Source of the DNA: Bin80 sp965203305
GTDB lineage: Bacteria; Bacteroidota; Rhodothermia; Rhodothermales; Bin80
DNA: 64,000 nucleotides
Direction: 5' to 3'
Assembly (NCBI GenBank): GCA_965203305.1
Contig: OZ241874.1
Location: 3,720,001 to 3,784,000 of the forward strand
The notes under the pieces were generated by a model that was not told where the DNA came from, did not search any database, and saw only the letters and a program-made list of their open reading frames with translations. Of the stretch, positions 28,431 to 37,247 are shown piece after piece; position 1 is the stretch's first letter; each line of letters starts with the position of its first letter. A program made the position numbers and the translations under genes.

Positions 28431-30302
28431 TTACCGCTCCAGAAGAACGGTTAACACGGCAATATCTGCGGGACTTACGCCACTGATGCGGGAGGCCTGT
28501 CCAATGGTTTCTGGCTGAATTTTGTCCAGCTTCTCGCGGGCCTCCATGGTGATATTTTTGACTTCCGAAAATTTGAAGCCCCGAGGAATCGCGCGGTTTT
28601 CCATGGCTAGCATCCGTTTTGCCTCTTCCTCCTGCCGGGCGACATAGCCGGCATATTTTATGGAGATTTCCGCCAGATGTCCGGCCGATTCCATTCCAGG
28701 GGCGGGAGTCACAATCTGGTCCATGACTCCTGCAGCTTCAAGGAGATCCTCAAGAGTAACTTCCGGGCGCCGCACGATCTGAACGGCTTTCACGGGCTCG
28801 CTAATCGGGGCGGTTCCTACTTCCTGGAGGTATGGATTACAGGCACTCGGGGAAAGGGCATGTTCTGACAGTTTGGCAATGGTTGCCTGCACGGCTTCCT
28901 GCCTCTCCTGCATTCGCGTATAGCGTTCCCTGGATACCAGTCCGAGCCGGTTCCCCAGAGGTGTGAGTCGCTGATCTGCATTGTCCTGCCGGAGGAGCAT
29001 CCGGTGTTCTGCCCTAGAGGTAAACATGCGATAGGGTTCTTCGGTCCCCTTCGCAATCAAATCGTCAATCAGAACGCCGATGTATGCTTCGGACCGACGC
29101 AGAATGACGGGAGCTTCCCCTGCCTGCCTGCGAACTGCATTGATGCCGGCCATTAGCCCCTGTGCACCTGCTTCCTCATAGCCGGTTGTTCCGTTAATCT
29201 GCCCCGCAAAAAAGAGCCCGCCTACATTCTTGGTTTCCAGTGAATAATGAAGCTGGTGCGGCGGGAAGTAATCGTATTCTATGGCATACCCCGGACGCAG
29301 CATATGGACCTGCTCCAGTCCGGGCACCAGACGCAACGCTTCTTCCTGTACCGTTTCTGGCAGGCTTGTTGAAAATCCGTTTACATACACCTCTGTTGTT
29401 CTTCGGCCTTCTGGCTCCAGAAACAGCTGATGGCGTTCTTTTGACGCAAATCTGTCAATCTTGTCTTCTATGGAAGGACAGTACCTCGGGCCCGTTCCCT
29501 TAATTCGTCCGGCGAACATGGGACTCTGTTCAAACCCCTGCCGCAATGCTGCATGCACCTCCGGGCTGGTCCAGGTCAAGTGACAGCTGAGTTGGTCCTC
29601 GGTCAGTGTATCCGTCATAAACGAGAAGGGCATGGGATGCTCATCTCCCGGCTGCTCCGTGACGGCGGCGTAGTTGATGGTTCGTCCATCAACTCGTGGA
29701 GGTGTCCCCGTTTTCAGCCGGCCGCTTTCAAAGCCGAGCTCATGCAACTGTGCCGTCAGTCCCGTGCTCTGACGCTCGCCCATGCGCCCCCCGCCAAACT
29801 GCTGTTCTCCGACATGAATCCGTCCATTCATGAATGTGCCATTTGTAAGAATAACCGCCGGTGCATGGAAAATCCGTCCCAGCCGAGTATGCACGCCGCG
29901 AATTTCCCCCTTTTCTATTTCGAGAGCCGTGACCATGTCGGCCCGCATGTAGAGTCCCGGGGTTGCTTCCAGGGCCTCCCGAACAAATGTTGCATACTCA
30001 ATCCGGTCTGACTGCGCCCTTGGCCCCCACACTGCTGGTCCCTTGCGACGGTTCAGCATTCTGAACTGTATTCCTGCAGCATCCGCTGCGGATCCCATGA
30101 TCCCGCCCAGTGCATCAATCTCCCGAACAATATGCCCCTTGCCAATTCCTCCGATTGCCGGATTGCATGACATCCGGCCAATTGCTTCCAGGCTCATGGT
30201 GATCAGAAGCGTCTTGGCCCCCATACGAGCCGCCGCGGCGGCGGCTTCTGTCCCCGCATGTCCGCCACCTACTACAATTACATCAAATCTGGAAAATATC
30301 AT
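28431..30302 (-). CDS. mnmG: tRNA uridine-34 carboxymethylaminomethyl enzyme MnmG
   Basis: MnmG works with MnmE to modify U34 of certain tRNAs using FAD and methylene-tetrahydrofolate. The N-terminal dinucleotide fold is VIVVGGGHAGTEAAAAAARMG. Other signatures are SCNPAIGGIGKGHIVREIDALGG, GRLKTGTPPRVDGRTINY, RYCPSIEDKI, GLFFAGQINGTTGYEEAGAQGLMAGINA and FTSRAEHRMLLRQDNAD. The 623-aa length is normal. It starts 3 bases after the mnmE stop, so the two partner genes are cotranscribed. Confidence 0.96.
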   Translation of the reverse strand: MIFSRFDVIVVGGGHAGTEAAAAAARMGAKTLLITMSLEAIGRMSCNPAIGGIGKGHIVREIDALGGIMGSAADAAGIQFRMLNRRKGPAVWGPRAQSDRIEYATFVREALEATPGLYMRADMVTALEIEKGEIRGVHTRLGRIFHAPAVILTNGTFMNGRIHVGEQQFGGGRMGERQSTGLTAQLHELGFESGRLKTGTPPRVDGRTINYAAVTEQPGDEHPMPFSFMTDTLTEDQLSCHLTWTSPEVHAALRQGFEQSPMFAGRIKGTGPRYCPSIEDKIDRFASKERHQLFLEPEGRRTTEVYVNGFSTSLPETVQEEALRLVPGLEQVHMLRPGYAIEYDYFPPHQLHYSLETKNVGGLFFAGQINGTTGYEEAGAQGLMAGINAVRRQAGEAPVILRRSEAYIGVLIDDLIAKGTEEPYRMFTSRAEHRMLLRQDNADQRLTPLGNRLGLVSRERYTRMQERQEAVQATIAKLSEHALSPSACNPYLQEVGTAPISEPVKAVQIVRRPEVTLEDLLEAAGVMDQIVTPAPGMESAGHLAEISIKYAGYVARQEEEAKRMLAMENRAIPRGFKFSEVKNITMEAREKLDKIQPETIGQASRISGVSPADIAVLTVLLER

Positions 30303-30305
30303 CTG

Positions 30306-31652
30306 CTACTTGCCAATGCAAAACCTTGAAAAGATTGCCCCTAGGACCGTTTCGTTGGTAATCACACCGGTAATCATCCCCAGTTCTCTGGCAGCAGCAT
30401 GCAAATCCAGCGAGAAGATATCTGGCGGCTGATTGCTGCGCAGTGCCTCCCCTGCATCGGACAGAAATTGATATGCTTTCTTTAGATGAGATACGTGTCT
30501 TTCATTGATTACTGTTCTGGATACATCTGAATTTCCATATGATTCTGCGGTCTGCTCCAGTAATCTGGATATCAGGGATTCTACCGCTTTCGGACCGTTT
30601 TTTGCGCTCAGGCAGAGTCCCTTATGGTTCCCCTCTGCGACCAAATCTGCCTTGTTGCCTACGATGATCACGGGTATCTTTTCAATTCTGTTCAAAGCAT
30701 CCTGATCCTCTTCTGTCAATCCGCGGGCAAGATCATAGACATAGACCACAATGTCGGCTCTCTGGATCATGCTGCGGGCGCGCTGCACGCCTTCCTGCTC
30801 GATGGAGTTTGTGCTCTGCCGTAATCCTGCAGTATCCATAAAGCGAAACCGTAACCCTCCAAATTCGGCATCCACTTCCAGAATATCCCTGGTCGTTCCC
30901 GGCTGTGCGCTTACGATTGCCCGATCACGGCCGGAAAGACTGTTGAGCAGGGTAGATTTGCCGGCATTGGGGAGGCCAGCAATCACAACCCGAACGCCTT
31001 CACGCACAGCAGTACCAAGCCTTGTGGTCTGAAGCAGATCATGCAGCTGCACCTGTGCGCTCTCAATGAGGGTTTTCAGTGTGGTTCGGTCTGCAAATTC
31101 AACATCCTCATCGGTAAAGTCAATTTCGAGTTCAGCCAGTGCGCACAATTCAAGAATGGCCGTCCGCATTTTTTCGAGCCCCTCCGAATACTCTCCCTCA
31201 TAGGCGGCGAGCGAGACCCGGTGTGCCCGCTCACTGGAGGCGTGGATCAAGTCCGCAACAGCTTCCGCCTGCGCCAGGTCCATTTTTCCCGACAGGAATG
31301 CCCGCTGGGTGAACTCTCCTGGCTGTGCCAGTCGTGCTCCCCTCTCCACCAGACTTCGCAGCACCCGTGCTGCGACATACCCCCCTCCATGGCAGGTAAT
31401 CTCCACTACATCCTCGCCTGTTGCCGTTCGGGGTTCCTGGAATACGGTGGCAACAACCTGATCAATCTTTGCCCCGTCAGAATCGGTCCATGTGCCCACA
31501 TGCGCCGTATGGGAGTCTGCTTCTTCCAGGTTTCGCCCGGAAAAGCAGGCAGATGCAATCTGGCGGGCCTGGGGTCCGGAAATGCGAACAATGGACAGCG
31601 CCGCAAGCCCCGGTGCGGTCGCAATCGCCGCAATCGTATCCTGGGCGAGCAT
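30306..31652 (-). CDS. mnmE: tRNA modification GTPase MnmE
   Basis: The partner of MnmG in U34 modification. The N-terminal folate-binding domain (DTIAAIATAPGLAALSIVRISG), the helical domain (GEFTQRAFLSGKMDLAQAEAVADLI), an inserted G domain with GLPNAGKSTLLNSLSG (G1), DTAGLR (G3) and GNKADL (G4), and the C-terminal FCIGK with the catalytic cysteine are all present. It has 448 aa. It starts 6 bases after yidC and ends 3 bases before mnmG. Confidence 0.96.
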   Translation of the reverse strand: MLAQDTIAAIATAPGLAALSIVRISGPQARQIASACFSGRNLEEADSHTAHVGTWTDSDGAKIDQVVATVFQEPRTATGEDVVEITCHGGGYVAARVLRSLVERGARLAQPGEFTQRAFLSGKMDLAQAEAVADLIHASSERAHRVSLAAYEGEYSEGLEKMRTAILELCALAELEIDFTDEDVEFADRTTLKTLIESAQVQLHDLLQTTRLGTAVREGVRVVIAGLPNAGKSTLLNSLSGRDRAIVSAQPGTTRDILEVDAEFGGLRFRFMDTAGLRQSTNSIEQEGVQRARSMIQRADIVVYVYDLARGLTEEDQDALNRIEKIPVIIVGNKADLVAEGNHKGLCLSAKNGPKAVESLISRLLEQTAESYGNSDVSRTVINERHVSHLKKAYQFLSDAGEALRSNQPPDIFSLDLHAAARELGMITGVITNETVLGAIFSRFCIGK

Positions 31653-31658
31653 GGCGGG

Positions 31659-33431
31659 TTACCTGCGACCTTTATTGCCTGTGTGTTTCTTCCTTATCAC
31701 TCCTTTTGCCGGCTTGACTCCGGCTGGCTTTTTCACCGCTTTCTTTTCTTCACCAGCTTTCTTCTTCATGGACTTGTTAATGAACTGCTGCTGAACGGCA
31801 GAAAAGACATTGTAACAGAAATAATACAGACTCAGCCCTGACGGCAGCCGGTTGAAAATCACGAAAATCATGGCTGGCATCATGTACATGAATATCTTTG
31901 CCTGCGGGCCGGAGGCGGGGGTTGCCTGCAAACGCATCTGTACAATCATGGACAAGCCCATGAGAATCGTAAAGCCGGCAACGAAGTCTCCATAAAATGG
32001 AATTTCAAACGGCAGATTCAAAATGATATCTGGAGCCGAAAGGTCGGGAGCCCAGAGAAACCCCTGCTGCCGAATTTCGATGGACTGTTGCAAAAACTGC
32101 CACAGGGCAATGATAATCGGATATTGCAACAGCATCGGCAAACAGGCTCCCAATGGATTCGTACCTGACTCGCGATACATCTTGATGGTGGCTTCCTGCT
32201 GCTTCTGCGGATTGTCTGCATACTTTTCCTTGATCTCCTGCATTTTGGGCTGAAGTTCCCGCATCTTGGCCATGCTCTTGTAGGAACTGAGTGTCAGCGG
32301 GAGCAGGACGATCTTGATCAGCAGACAGAAGAGAATAATCACCAGACCATAATTGTCAATCACGCTGCTCAGGAAACCAAATGTTGGAATAAACACAGCA
32401 ATGGCAAGGGGGCGAGTCATCCATTCAAAGGCATCCCAGCCATAGTCTACCATGCCGTACACTCCGTCATAGCGGCGGATCTGGCGATATTCCAAGGGGC
32501 CGAGATAAAGCCGATAGGTATCCGGGGACCCGTCCGGTGCCCCTACAAACATGCTGGCCCTGAAATCAACCTGCACTTCCGGGTCGTCTGCCTCTCCGAT
32601 TCGTTCGCCAAAAAGCTCTGCCTCTCTTGCCGGATCATCCGCCAGGATCACGGCACCAAAGTATTTGTTTTTGACTCCCACCCAGGATATGTTGCCCCGC
32701 AGTGTACGGTCTGTCACTTCATCTCCCTGAAGGGTAATTCCATCTACATCATTCCCGCTCCTCGCATATGCCCCGACCTTGCTGACTTCTTCTTTTCGGT
32801 AGTCCACATCTTCACTAAACGGGACGGCCCCGTTCCAGACCATTTCATATCCCTCTGCGGTCTGGAACCCTGCTGCATTGATATGGGCAACCTCCAGTTT
32901 GATTTCATAATCGCCTGGGACAAAGGTGTAGGTCATTCTCAACCTTCCACTGCCAATCACAGCTTCAAATTCCACAATGGCAGGATCTTGTGTTGCCTCT
33001 ACCATGTCCGTGGGATTGCGCTGCACGAACGGAATGGATCGCGTGTCTATGTTTCTGGCACCGGGCGACTGAAACCCAAGACTAATGGCTCCTGGACTGG
33101 TAGTGTCAATCAGTTGAACCTGACTTACCTGATCATACCTGAAATAGTCTTTCAGCTCAAACCCTGTCAGGGTTGCCCCCTTGTCTGAAAGCCGTGCGGT
33201 GTACAGGTCTGTTTCTACGACAATCTCCCGAGCGGGGCGCACAGGAGGCTCATCGGAAACTTCAGCTACTGAAGCAGGGGGAGCAGTGGTGTCTGGTGTT
33301 GCCTGCTGCTCGGTTGCCGGTTCCGTAATCTCTTCCGCCGACTCCTGAACCGGCGGGGAGGGCATCATCATCACCCACACGACCATGATGGCCGTGATCA
33401 AGACGACTGCAACAATCGTATTGCGGTCCAC
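31659..33431 (-). CDS. yidC: Membrane protein insertase YidC
   Basis: YidC inserts and folds inner-membrane proteins alone or with SecYEG. The 590-aa protein has the Gram-negative layout. An N-terminal helix (NTIVAVVLITAIMVVWVMM) is followed by a Pro/Glu/Thr-rich linker and a large periplasmic beta domain (about 70-340). The conserved C-terminal five-helix core contains YGLVIILFCLLIKIVLLPLTLSSYKSMAKMRELQPKM and NPLGACLPMLLQYPIIIALWQFL. The basic C-terminal tail is typical for ribosome contact. It is 3 bases after rnpA. Confidence 0.96.
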   Translation of the reverse strand: MDRNTIVAVVLITAIMVVWVMMMPSPPVQESAEEITEPATEQQATPDTTAPPASVAEVSDEPPVRPAREIVVETDLYTARLSDKGATLTGFELKDYFRYDQVSQVQLIDTTSPGAISLGFQSPGARNIDTRSIPFVQRNPTDMVEATQDPAIVEFEAVIGSGRLRMTYTFVPGDYEIKLEVAHINAAGFQTAEGYEMVWNGAVPFSEDVDYRKEEVSKVGAYARSGNDVDGITLQGDEVTDRTLRGNISWVGVKNKYFGAVILADDPAREAELFGERIGEADDPEVQVDFRASMFVGAPDGSPDTYRLYLGPLEYRQIRRYDGVYGMVDYGWDAFEWMTRPLAIAVFIPTFGFLSSVIDNYGLVIILFCLLIKIVLLPLTLSSYKSMAKMRELQPKMQEIKEKYADNPQKQQEATIKMYRESGTNPLGACLPMLLQYPIIIALWQFLQQSIEIRQQGFLWAPDLSAPDIILNLPFEIPFYGDFVAGFTILMGLSMIVQMRLQATPASGPQAKIFMYMMPAMIFVIFNRLPSGLSLYYFCYNVFSAVQQQFINKSMKKKAGEEKKAVKKPAGVKPAKGVIRKKHTGNKGRR

Positions 33432-33434
33432 GTG

Positions 33435-33845
33435 TTACTCCTCTTTTGTTACTGTTTGACGAAGAAGACGCATCGCCTGAACGAGGTCTGTACGAAGTCC
33501 TTCGGTACGGTCTGGGCCGCGAGCCACCACCATGAGTGTCAGTGTCTGTGCTTCTGGAATCGTCTGAAGCGGGAGAATATGCTGATGTGTGCGGCAGATT
33601 TCGCGCATTTGGCGACGGATTCGATTCCGCTGTACGGCATTCCTGCATCGGCCGGGTGTAAATCCAGCCTGGACAGGGGTATCTGTTCCTGTACTGTTGC
33701 GTGGTACGAAGCGGTACAGGATTCGGATGCTTCCTGCTGCCACCGATCTGGTTTCGGGATTGGACCGCTCAAACAGCGGACGGATCAACCGCCGACGCTT
33801 CAGCCGCATTGTACGCGGGAACCGCTGCTCCGCAACTGCCGTCAT
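33435..33845 (-). CDS. rnpA: Ribonuclease P protein component
   Basis: The small basic protein subunit of RNase P, which matures tRNA 5' ends together with the RNA subunit. The diagnostic motif RCRNAVQRNRIRRQMRE is present, preceded by RFVPRNST and AGFTPG. It has 136 aa. The order rpmH-rnpA-yidC is the classic one. The start at 33845 is 3 bases after the rpmH stop. Confidence 0.94.
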   Translation of the reverse strand: MTAVAEQRFPRTMRLKRRRLIRPLFERSNPETRSVAAGSIRILYRFVPRNSTGTDTPVQAGFTPGRCRNAVQRNRIRRQMREICRTHQHILPLQTIPEAQTLTLMVVARGPDRTEGLRTDLVQAMRLLRQTVTKEE

Positions 33846-33848
33846 CAG

Positions 33849-34004
33849 CTATTTGCCAATGTAGCGATCACTGACTGACAGGCTCTTCCGTCCCTTGCGT
33901 CGCCGTCTCGACAGTACATTGCGACCGTCCTTGTCGGCCATTCTTGAGCGAAACCCGTGTTTGTTGCGACGCTTCCTGCGGCTGGGCTGGTAAGTGCGTT
34001 TCAT
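33849..34004 (-). CDS. rpmH: 50S ribosomal protein L34
   Basis: A 51-residue, very basic protein read directly from the minus strand, starting MKRTYQPSRRKRRNKHGF. The pattern MKRTYQPS...RRKRRNKHGFRSRM and GRNVLSRRRRKGRKSLS is the L34 signature. It is the first gene of the cluster with rnpA, yidC, mnmE, mnmG and rsmG. The promoter must lie in the 138 bases between it and the divergent tRNA-Gly. Confidence 0.97.
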   Translation of the reverse strand: MKRTYQPSRRKRRNKHGFRSRMADKDGRNVLSRRRRKGRKSLSVSDRYIGK

Positions 34005-34142
34005 GATAAAAAGTATGCTGTGTCGTACTGAATAAATGAAGTCAAGTCTGATGTATTCTGGATGATCCAGACTGCCTTCTGTGCGTTCAATGGCTTTAAG
34101 CTCGATCTTTTACGCACCATACAGGTATTTTGCTTCCTTTTT

Positions 34143-34215
34143 GCGGGAATAGCTCAATCGGTAGAGCGTCAGCTTCCCAAGCTGAAGGTCGCGGGTTCGA
34201 TTCCCGTTTCCCGCT
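34143..34215 (+). tRNA. tRNA-Gly (anticodon CCC)
   Basis: A full cloverleaf can be folded. The acceptor is GCGGGAA pairing with TTCCCGC and a T discriminator. The D-arm is AGCTCAATCGGTAGAGC, the anticodon stem TCAGC/GCTGA encloses loop TTCCCAA with anticodon CCC, and the T-arm is GCGGGTTCGATTCCCGT. CCA is not encoded. Confidence 0.95.
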
Positions 34216-34219
34216 CACC

Positions 34220-34294
34220 GGGCGGTTAGCTCAGTTGGTTCAGAGCGCCTGCCTTACAAGCAGGAGGCCGGGGGTTCGAATCCCTCATCGCCCA
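34220..34294 (+). tRNA. tRNA-Val (anticodon TAC)
   Basis: The acceptor GGGCGGT pairs with ATCGCCC and an A discriminator. The D-arm is AGCTCAGTTGGTTCAGAGC, the anticodon stem CCTGC/GCAGG encloses loop CTTACAA (anticodon TAC), and the T-arm has GGGGGTTCGAATCCCTC. It lies 4 bases after tRNA-Gly. CCA is not encoded. It marks the edge between core genes and the accessory region to the right. Confidence 0.95.
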
Positions 34295-34605
34295 CATTCC
34301 CTGCTCTTCGTTGGACCAAACTGGATCTCTCGTTCTCCTGTCAGGAGTATTCCAAGTTCAACCGGCACAGAAGTTCCCATTCTCTGACGAACAGATTGAG
34401 CAGATTTTCTACAGCAGTCTGCTGTGGTTAAGCCATCCGGTATGACAGGGTAGACAAGGAACTTCTCGGTTGACACGTCGGACTGAACAACGGGGAACCA
34501 GCAAACTGCCAAGCCGGGGTACGAAGAATGTACTCCCTGCATCTATTCGAACGTGCCATGCCACATAGACACACCAAATACCGGGGAGTGTGCGTCCCCT
34601 GCACA
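34295..34605. other. Intergenic region downstream of tRNA-Val
   Basis: About 310 bases without a supported gene. I looked for a repeated copy of the tRNA-Val 3' end as an attachment-site partner elsewhere in the window and did not see one. No integrase gene is adjacent. Confidence 0.4.
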
Positions 34606-35589
34606 TCACAGGCAGCTAAACATTAATCGCAAGTTACGCTTGTATATTCCGGGTTCAAGATCCTGGAAACCAGATGCCTCAACGGTGACGGTGACCGGGG
34701 TTCTGTCACTGGAGGCAGGCGTGCAATCCCAAGTGTACCCTGTCCCGCTCTTGCTTTTTTCCAGCCTGCCCTCAAAGGATTGTCCGGTACCCGTATCAAA
34801 GGGTTTGAAGTCAACCTTAAAACTGGGATTCCCTCGCTGATCCCCGGGTGGTCCAAGATCTCTGATTTCCCACCGAAATTCTTTGACTGCACCTTTCCCG
34901 GGCCGGGTGCATAACCAGGCATCAAAGGTTATGTCATATGTCACTGGATGCACGGAATTTTTAAGGACTCCATCCTCGCTGAACTTAAATTCGCTGGGGA
35001 TCCCATCTCTTGTAAAGCCTATCCTGCAATCATCCTGCATCTCATGGAGGGTATACGTGACAGGAATATCCAGCTCCCAGCGATTTCCATGAGTGGTAAC
35101 CGTGAGCGGAATGATGCCGGTGTAGGTACCGGGAACCGCATGGTCAATGCCCTCCGCAGTGCCTCCAATGGCCCACTCCATACGCTCCTCCGGCCGTTTG
35201 AGTACTGTTGTGCACTGCACCCCGGGTGGGCTGGCACTTCGCTTCTTCCGCTCCTCATTGTCTACCATACAATGTGCAAAGGGGAGCCACCAGATATCCC
35301 TGCCCGGTCCGCGCAAACGAATCATCGCAGGCATCTGCGTAACATACCGCTTTCCCAGCACTGGCTGTTGAGGAGAGTTCCACCACACCCGCCCGCACGA
35401 GTTTCCCATATCTTCGGGAGCACAGACCTCTGAAGTTTCGGGTGCATAAAGTTTGTATTCGGGAAAATCATTCGGATGATGCTCCACCCGGACCCCCGCC
35501 CCCAGAAACAGAGGTGTATCCTTGGGCTCCTGGGCCCTTGCCCCAGACAAGACACCAATAAGTGCGATGGACAGCAGAGGGAATCGCAT
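34606..35589 (-). CDS. Secreted protein with two beta-sandwich-like halves
   Basis: The ATG at 35589 gives a signal peptide (MRFPLLSIALIGVLSGARAQ). The mature 300 residues seem to hold two similar units. The first ends VPGTYTGIIPLTVTTHGN and the second ends LEPGIYKRNLRLMFSCL, both a PG-x-Y turn followed by a last beta strand. Cysteines are scattered (about eight). The style matches the proteins at 12817-13404 and 36120-36734 (DUF4402/spore-coat-U-like). I cannot name a function; a surface or pilus-like component is one possibility. Confidence 0.6.
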   Translation of the reverse strand: MRFPLLSIALIGVLSGARAQEPKDTPLFLGAGVRVEHHPNDFPEYKLYAPETSEVCAPEDMGNSCGRVWWNSPQQPVLGKRYVTQMPAMIRLRGPGRDIWWLPFAHCMVDNEERKKRSASPPGVQCTTVLKRPEERMEWAIGGTAEGIDHAVPGTYTGIIPLTVTTHGNRWELDIPVTYTLHEMQDDCRIGFTRDGIPSEFKFSEDGVLKNSVHPVTYDITFDAWLCTRPGKGAVKEFRWEIRDLGPPGDQRGNPSFKVDFKPFDTGTGQSFEGRLEKSKSGTGYTWDCTPASSDRTPVTVTVEASGFQDLEPGIYKRNLRLMFSCL

Positions 35590-36119
35590 GGAACATACAG
35601 TTGTGATTATCAAGCACGAGATGTATTTCGGGAATATCAGGGCTACATTCGCTTGAGGGAGGAGTGCAATAATTTGTGTCTGCCCGAAACCTGTCTATTC
35701 CGTTGTCCATCCAGGCAAATTTGTATCCAGGATTTGTGCCTTTCCAATTTTCCAGATCTGCGACGGGGAAATGCATCTCTGCTGGAAATGAGAGACATTT
35801 GCTGTGGAATTTCTTTCTCCTCCCGGTGGTTGGTCTGCGTCTTCGTTGCCGTGTTTTCCTGTCTTCCTCCACCGCATGCATACAATCTGCTTGCAGGCGG
35901 ACACAATTTCCAGATCAAGGCCTGCATCAATGGAAGGGCACAGCACAGGACTTTCGGACAGATACCAGGACATTCCGTGCGGAATAAATGCATGTCCATC
36001 CCGTTCACCTGCCTGAAATCAAACTGAGGTGATACAATAAACCCTGGCAACATGAGCGGAATCATTTCTGCCTGGACTGCCAGACTACTCGTTTGCCACA
36101 TCAAGCACCATTGGATATT
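35590..36119. other. Intergenic region with inverted-repeat ends
   Basis: No supported gene. Minus-strand open frames here have low-complexity or shadow-like composition. At 35675-35690 is a GTGTCTGCCCGAAA-type end, and at 35952-35966 the opposite TTTCGGACAGATACC. The 290-base spacing equals that of the MITE-like element at 59939-60228, although the interior differs. Confidence 0.4.
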
Positions 36120-36734
36120 CTAACTGCAGAGGAGCATGAATGATATAGTGCCGGTATACTCGCCGAGCGGAGACTCTGAGGTGATCCCGGAGATCGTCCC
36201 GCCGAACCAGTATGTCGCCCTATACTCCCCGCCCGCAGGGAAAATGCCCTGCGAATAAAATGGCTCGCCTTCAAGTGGAGTAGGGAAACCATCCAAGGAA
36301 AGAGAGAAGAATTGGTTAGACCATTGGCTCTCATAGTTTATCGTCTCTTCTGGGTTATCCTCGTGCTTTAGTGCGTCTGACCATCCCCTTGAAAATAAAT
36401 TGCACTGTCGGCAATCACCGGAGGCGACAACAACGAATTCTCCACGCTGAGGAGGATCTGCCGAATCAAGGGTCACACCAGTAACATCTTTGGTGCTCCC
36501 TCTACGGGCGCTAAGCGTCATGGTCCCGGACAAGCCTAGTTTCGGCTTGTACAGGCCTCCGAAGGATAAATCGCTTACTGCTCTAATCTCGTAGCTACAG
36601 GCACTTGTCTTTCCAATTTCAAGCACGGCCGTGATATCGCATATCTTACCATCATCATAACAGTTGTTTATGCTTTGCCCGGCCGCGACCTCGGAAACCC
36701 TCATCAGGACGAGAAGAACTGTCAGCATGCGCAT
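36120..36734 (-). CDS. Secreted protein, DUF4402-like
   Basis: The ATG at 36734, preceded by a GAGGGAAAGG ribosome-binding sequence, gives a signal peptide (MRMLTVLLVLMRVSEVAAGQ); the second ATG at 36728 is equally possible. The mature part has SDLSFGGLYKPKLGLSG and GEFVVVASGDCRQCNL, close in style to the DUF4402 strand pattern, and closes with LGEYTGTISFMLLCS. It ends in Cys-Ser like its relatives end in Cys. It is probably secreted or surface-exposed. No chaperone or usher gene is nearby. Confidence 0.65.
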   Translation of the reverse strand: MRMLTVLLVLMRVSEVAAGQSINNCYDDGKICDITAVLEIGKTSACSYEIRAVSDLSFGGLYKPKLGLSGTMTLSARRGSTKDVTGVTLDSADPPQRGEFVVVASGDCRQCNLFSRGWSDALKHEDNPEETINYESQWSNQFFSLSLDGFPTPLEGEPFYSQGIFPAGGEYRATYWFGGTISGITSESPLGEYTGTISFMLLCS

Positions 36735-37247
36735 AGCCTTTCCCTCGCTTTGCTGTTCTCCATCCACACTCCGATGCATTTACCGGCATCTCTGGAGTGT
36801 TTTAGCCGAATCCGGCAGTTCACTGCGTATACCTTCATTCCAGAGGTGCATCTGTACTGGAATGTCAAGAACGCACTGTCCTGCATCAGAAAGAGAGTCA
36901 ATCTGCAACCACCACGGAGGTGAGGCTGAATATCATCTCTGTCGCAGCAGCACAGCATCTTGTCCACACAATCCGTAGCGAATCCGCTACAGCTCATGTG
37001 CGCAGACAGGGGCACCAGAGAAAAAAATCTGTCCGGGTAAACTGCTTCTGCCATCGGGTTCAAGATCAGCAGGTGAGCTCGTACCCGGTCGCGGTGATGT
37101 CCACCAGGTGGGTGGAACCTAAAAAATAGGGGGGGACTCTTCACCATTTATAGAAGGCAAAAATCGGGCAATATAAGAGAGGTTGGCCGTCATAGGTTCT
37201 GATCTTTCGGCGTGTGGTTCTGTGTGTGTTTTGGGGAAGATTTCTGG
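36735..37247. other. Intergenic region including the IS110 downstream end
   Basis: About 510 bases. The part next to the transposase stop should include one end of the IS110 element. A G-run (TAGGGGGGGACTCTTC, near 37127) stands out. No gene is supported. Confidence 0.4.

Noticed and set aside
34220..34294. tRNA-Val as a proven attachment site
   Set aside because: No duplicated tRNA end and no integrase could be found in the window, so only a boundary, not an integration event, is supported.
35675..35966. Full MITE identical to the 59939-60228 element
   Set aside because: Only the two ends and the spacing agree; the interior sequence does not match, so it is kept as a weak candidate only.
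35643..36104. Minus-strand open frame (153 aa) upstream of the secreted protein gene
   Set aside because: No domain, no signal peptide, Cys/Arg-rich shadow-like composition, and it covers the inverted-repeat ends.
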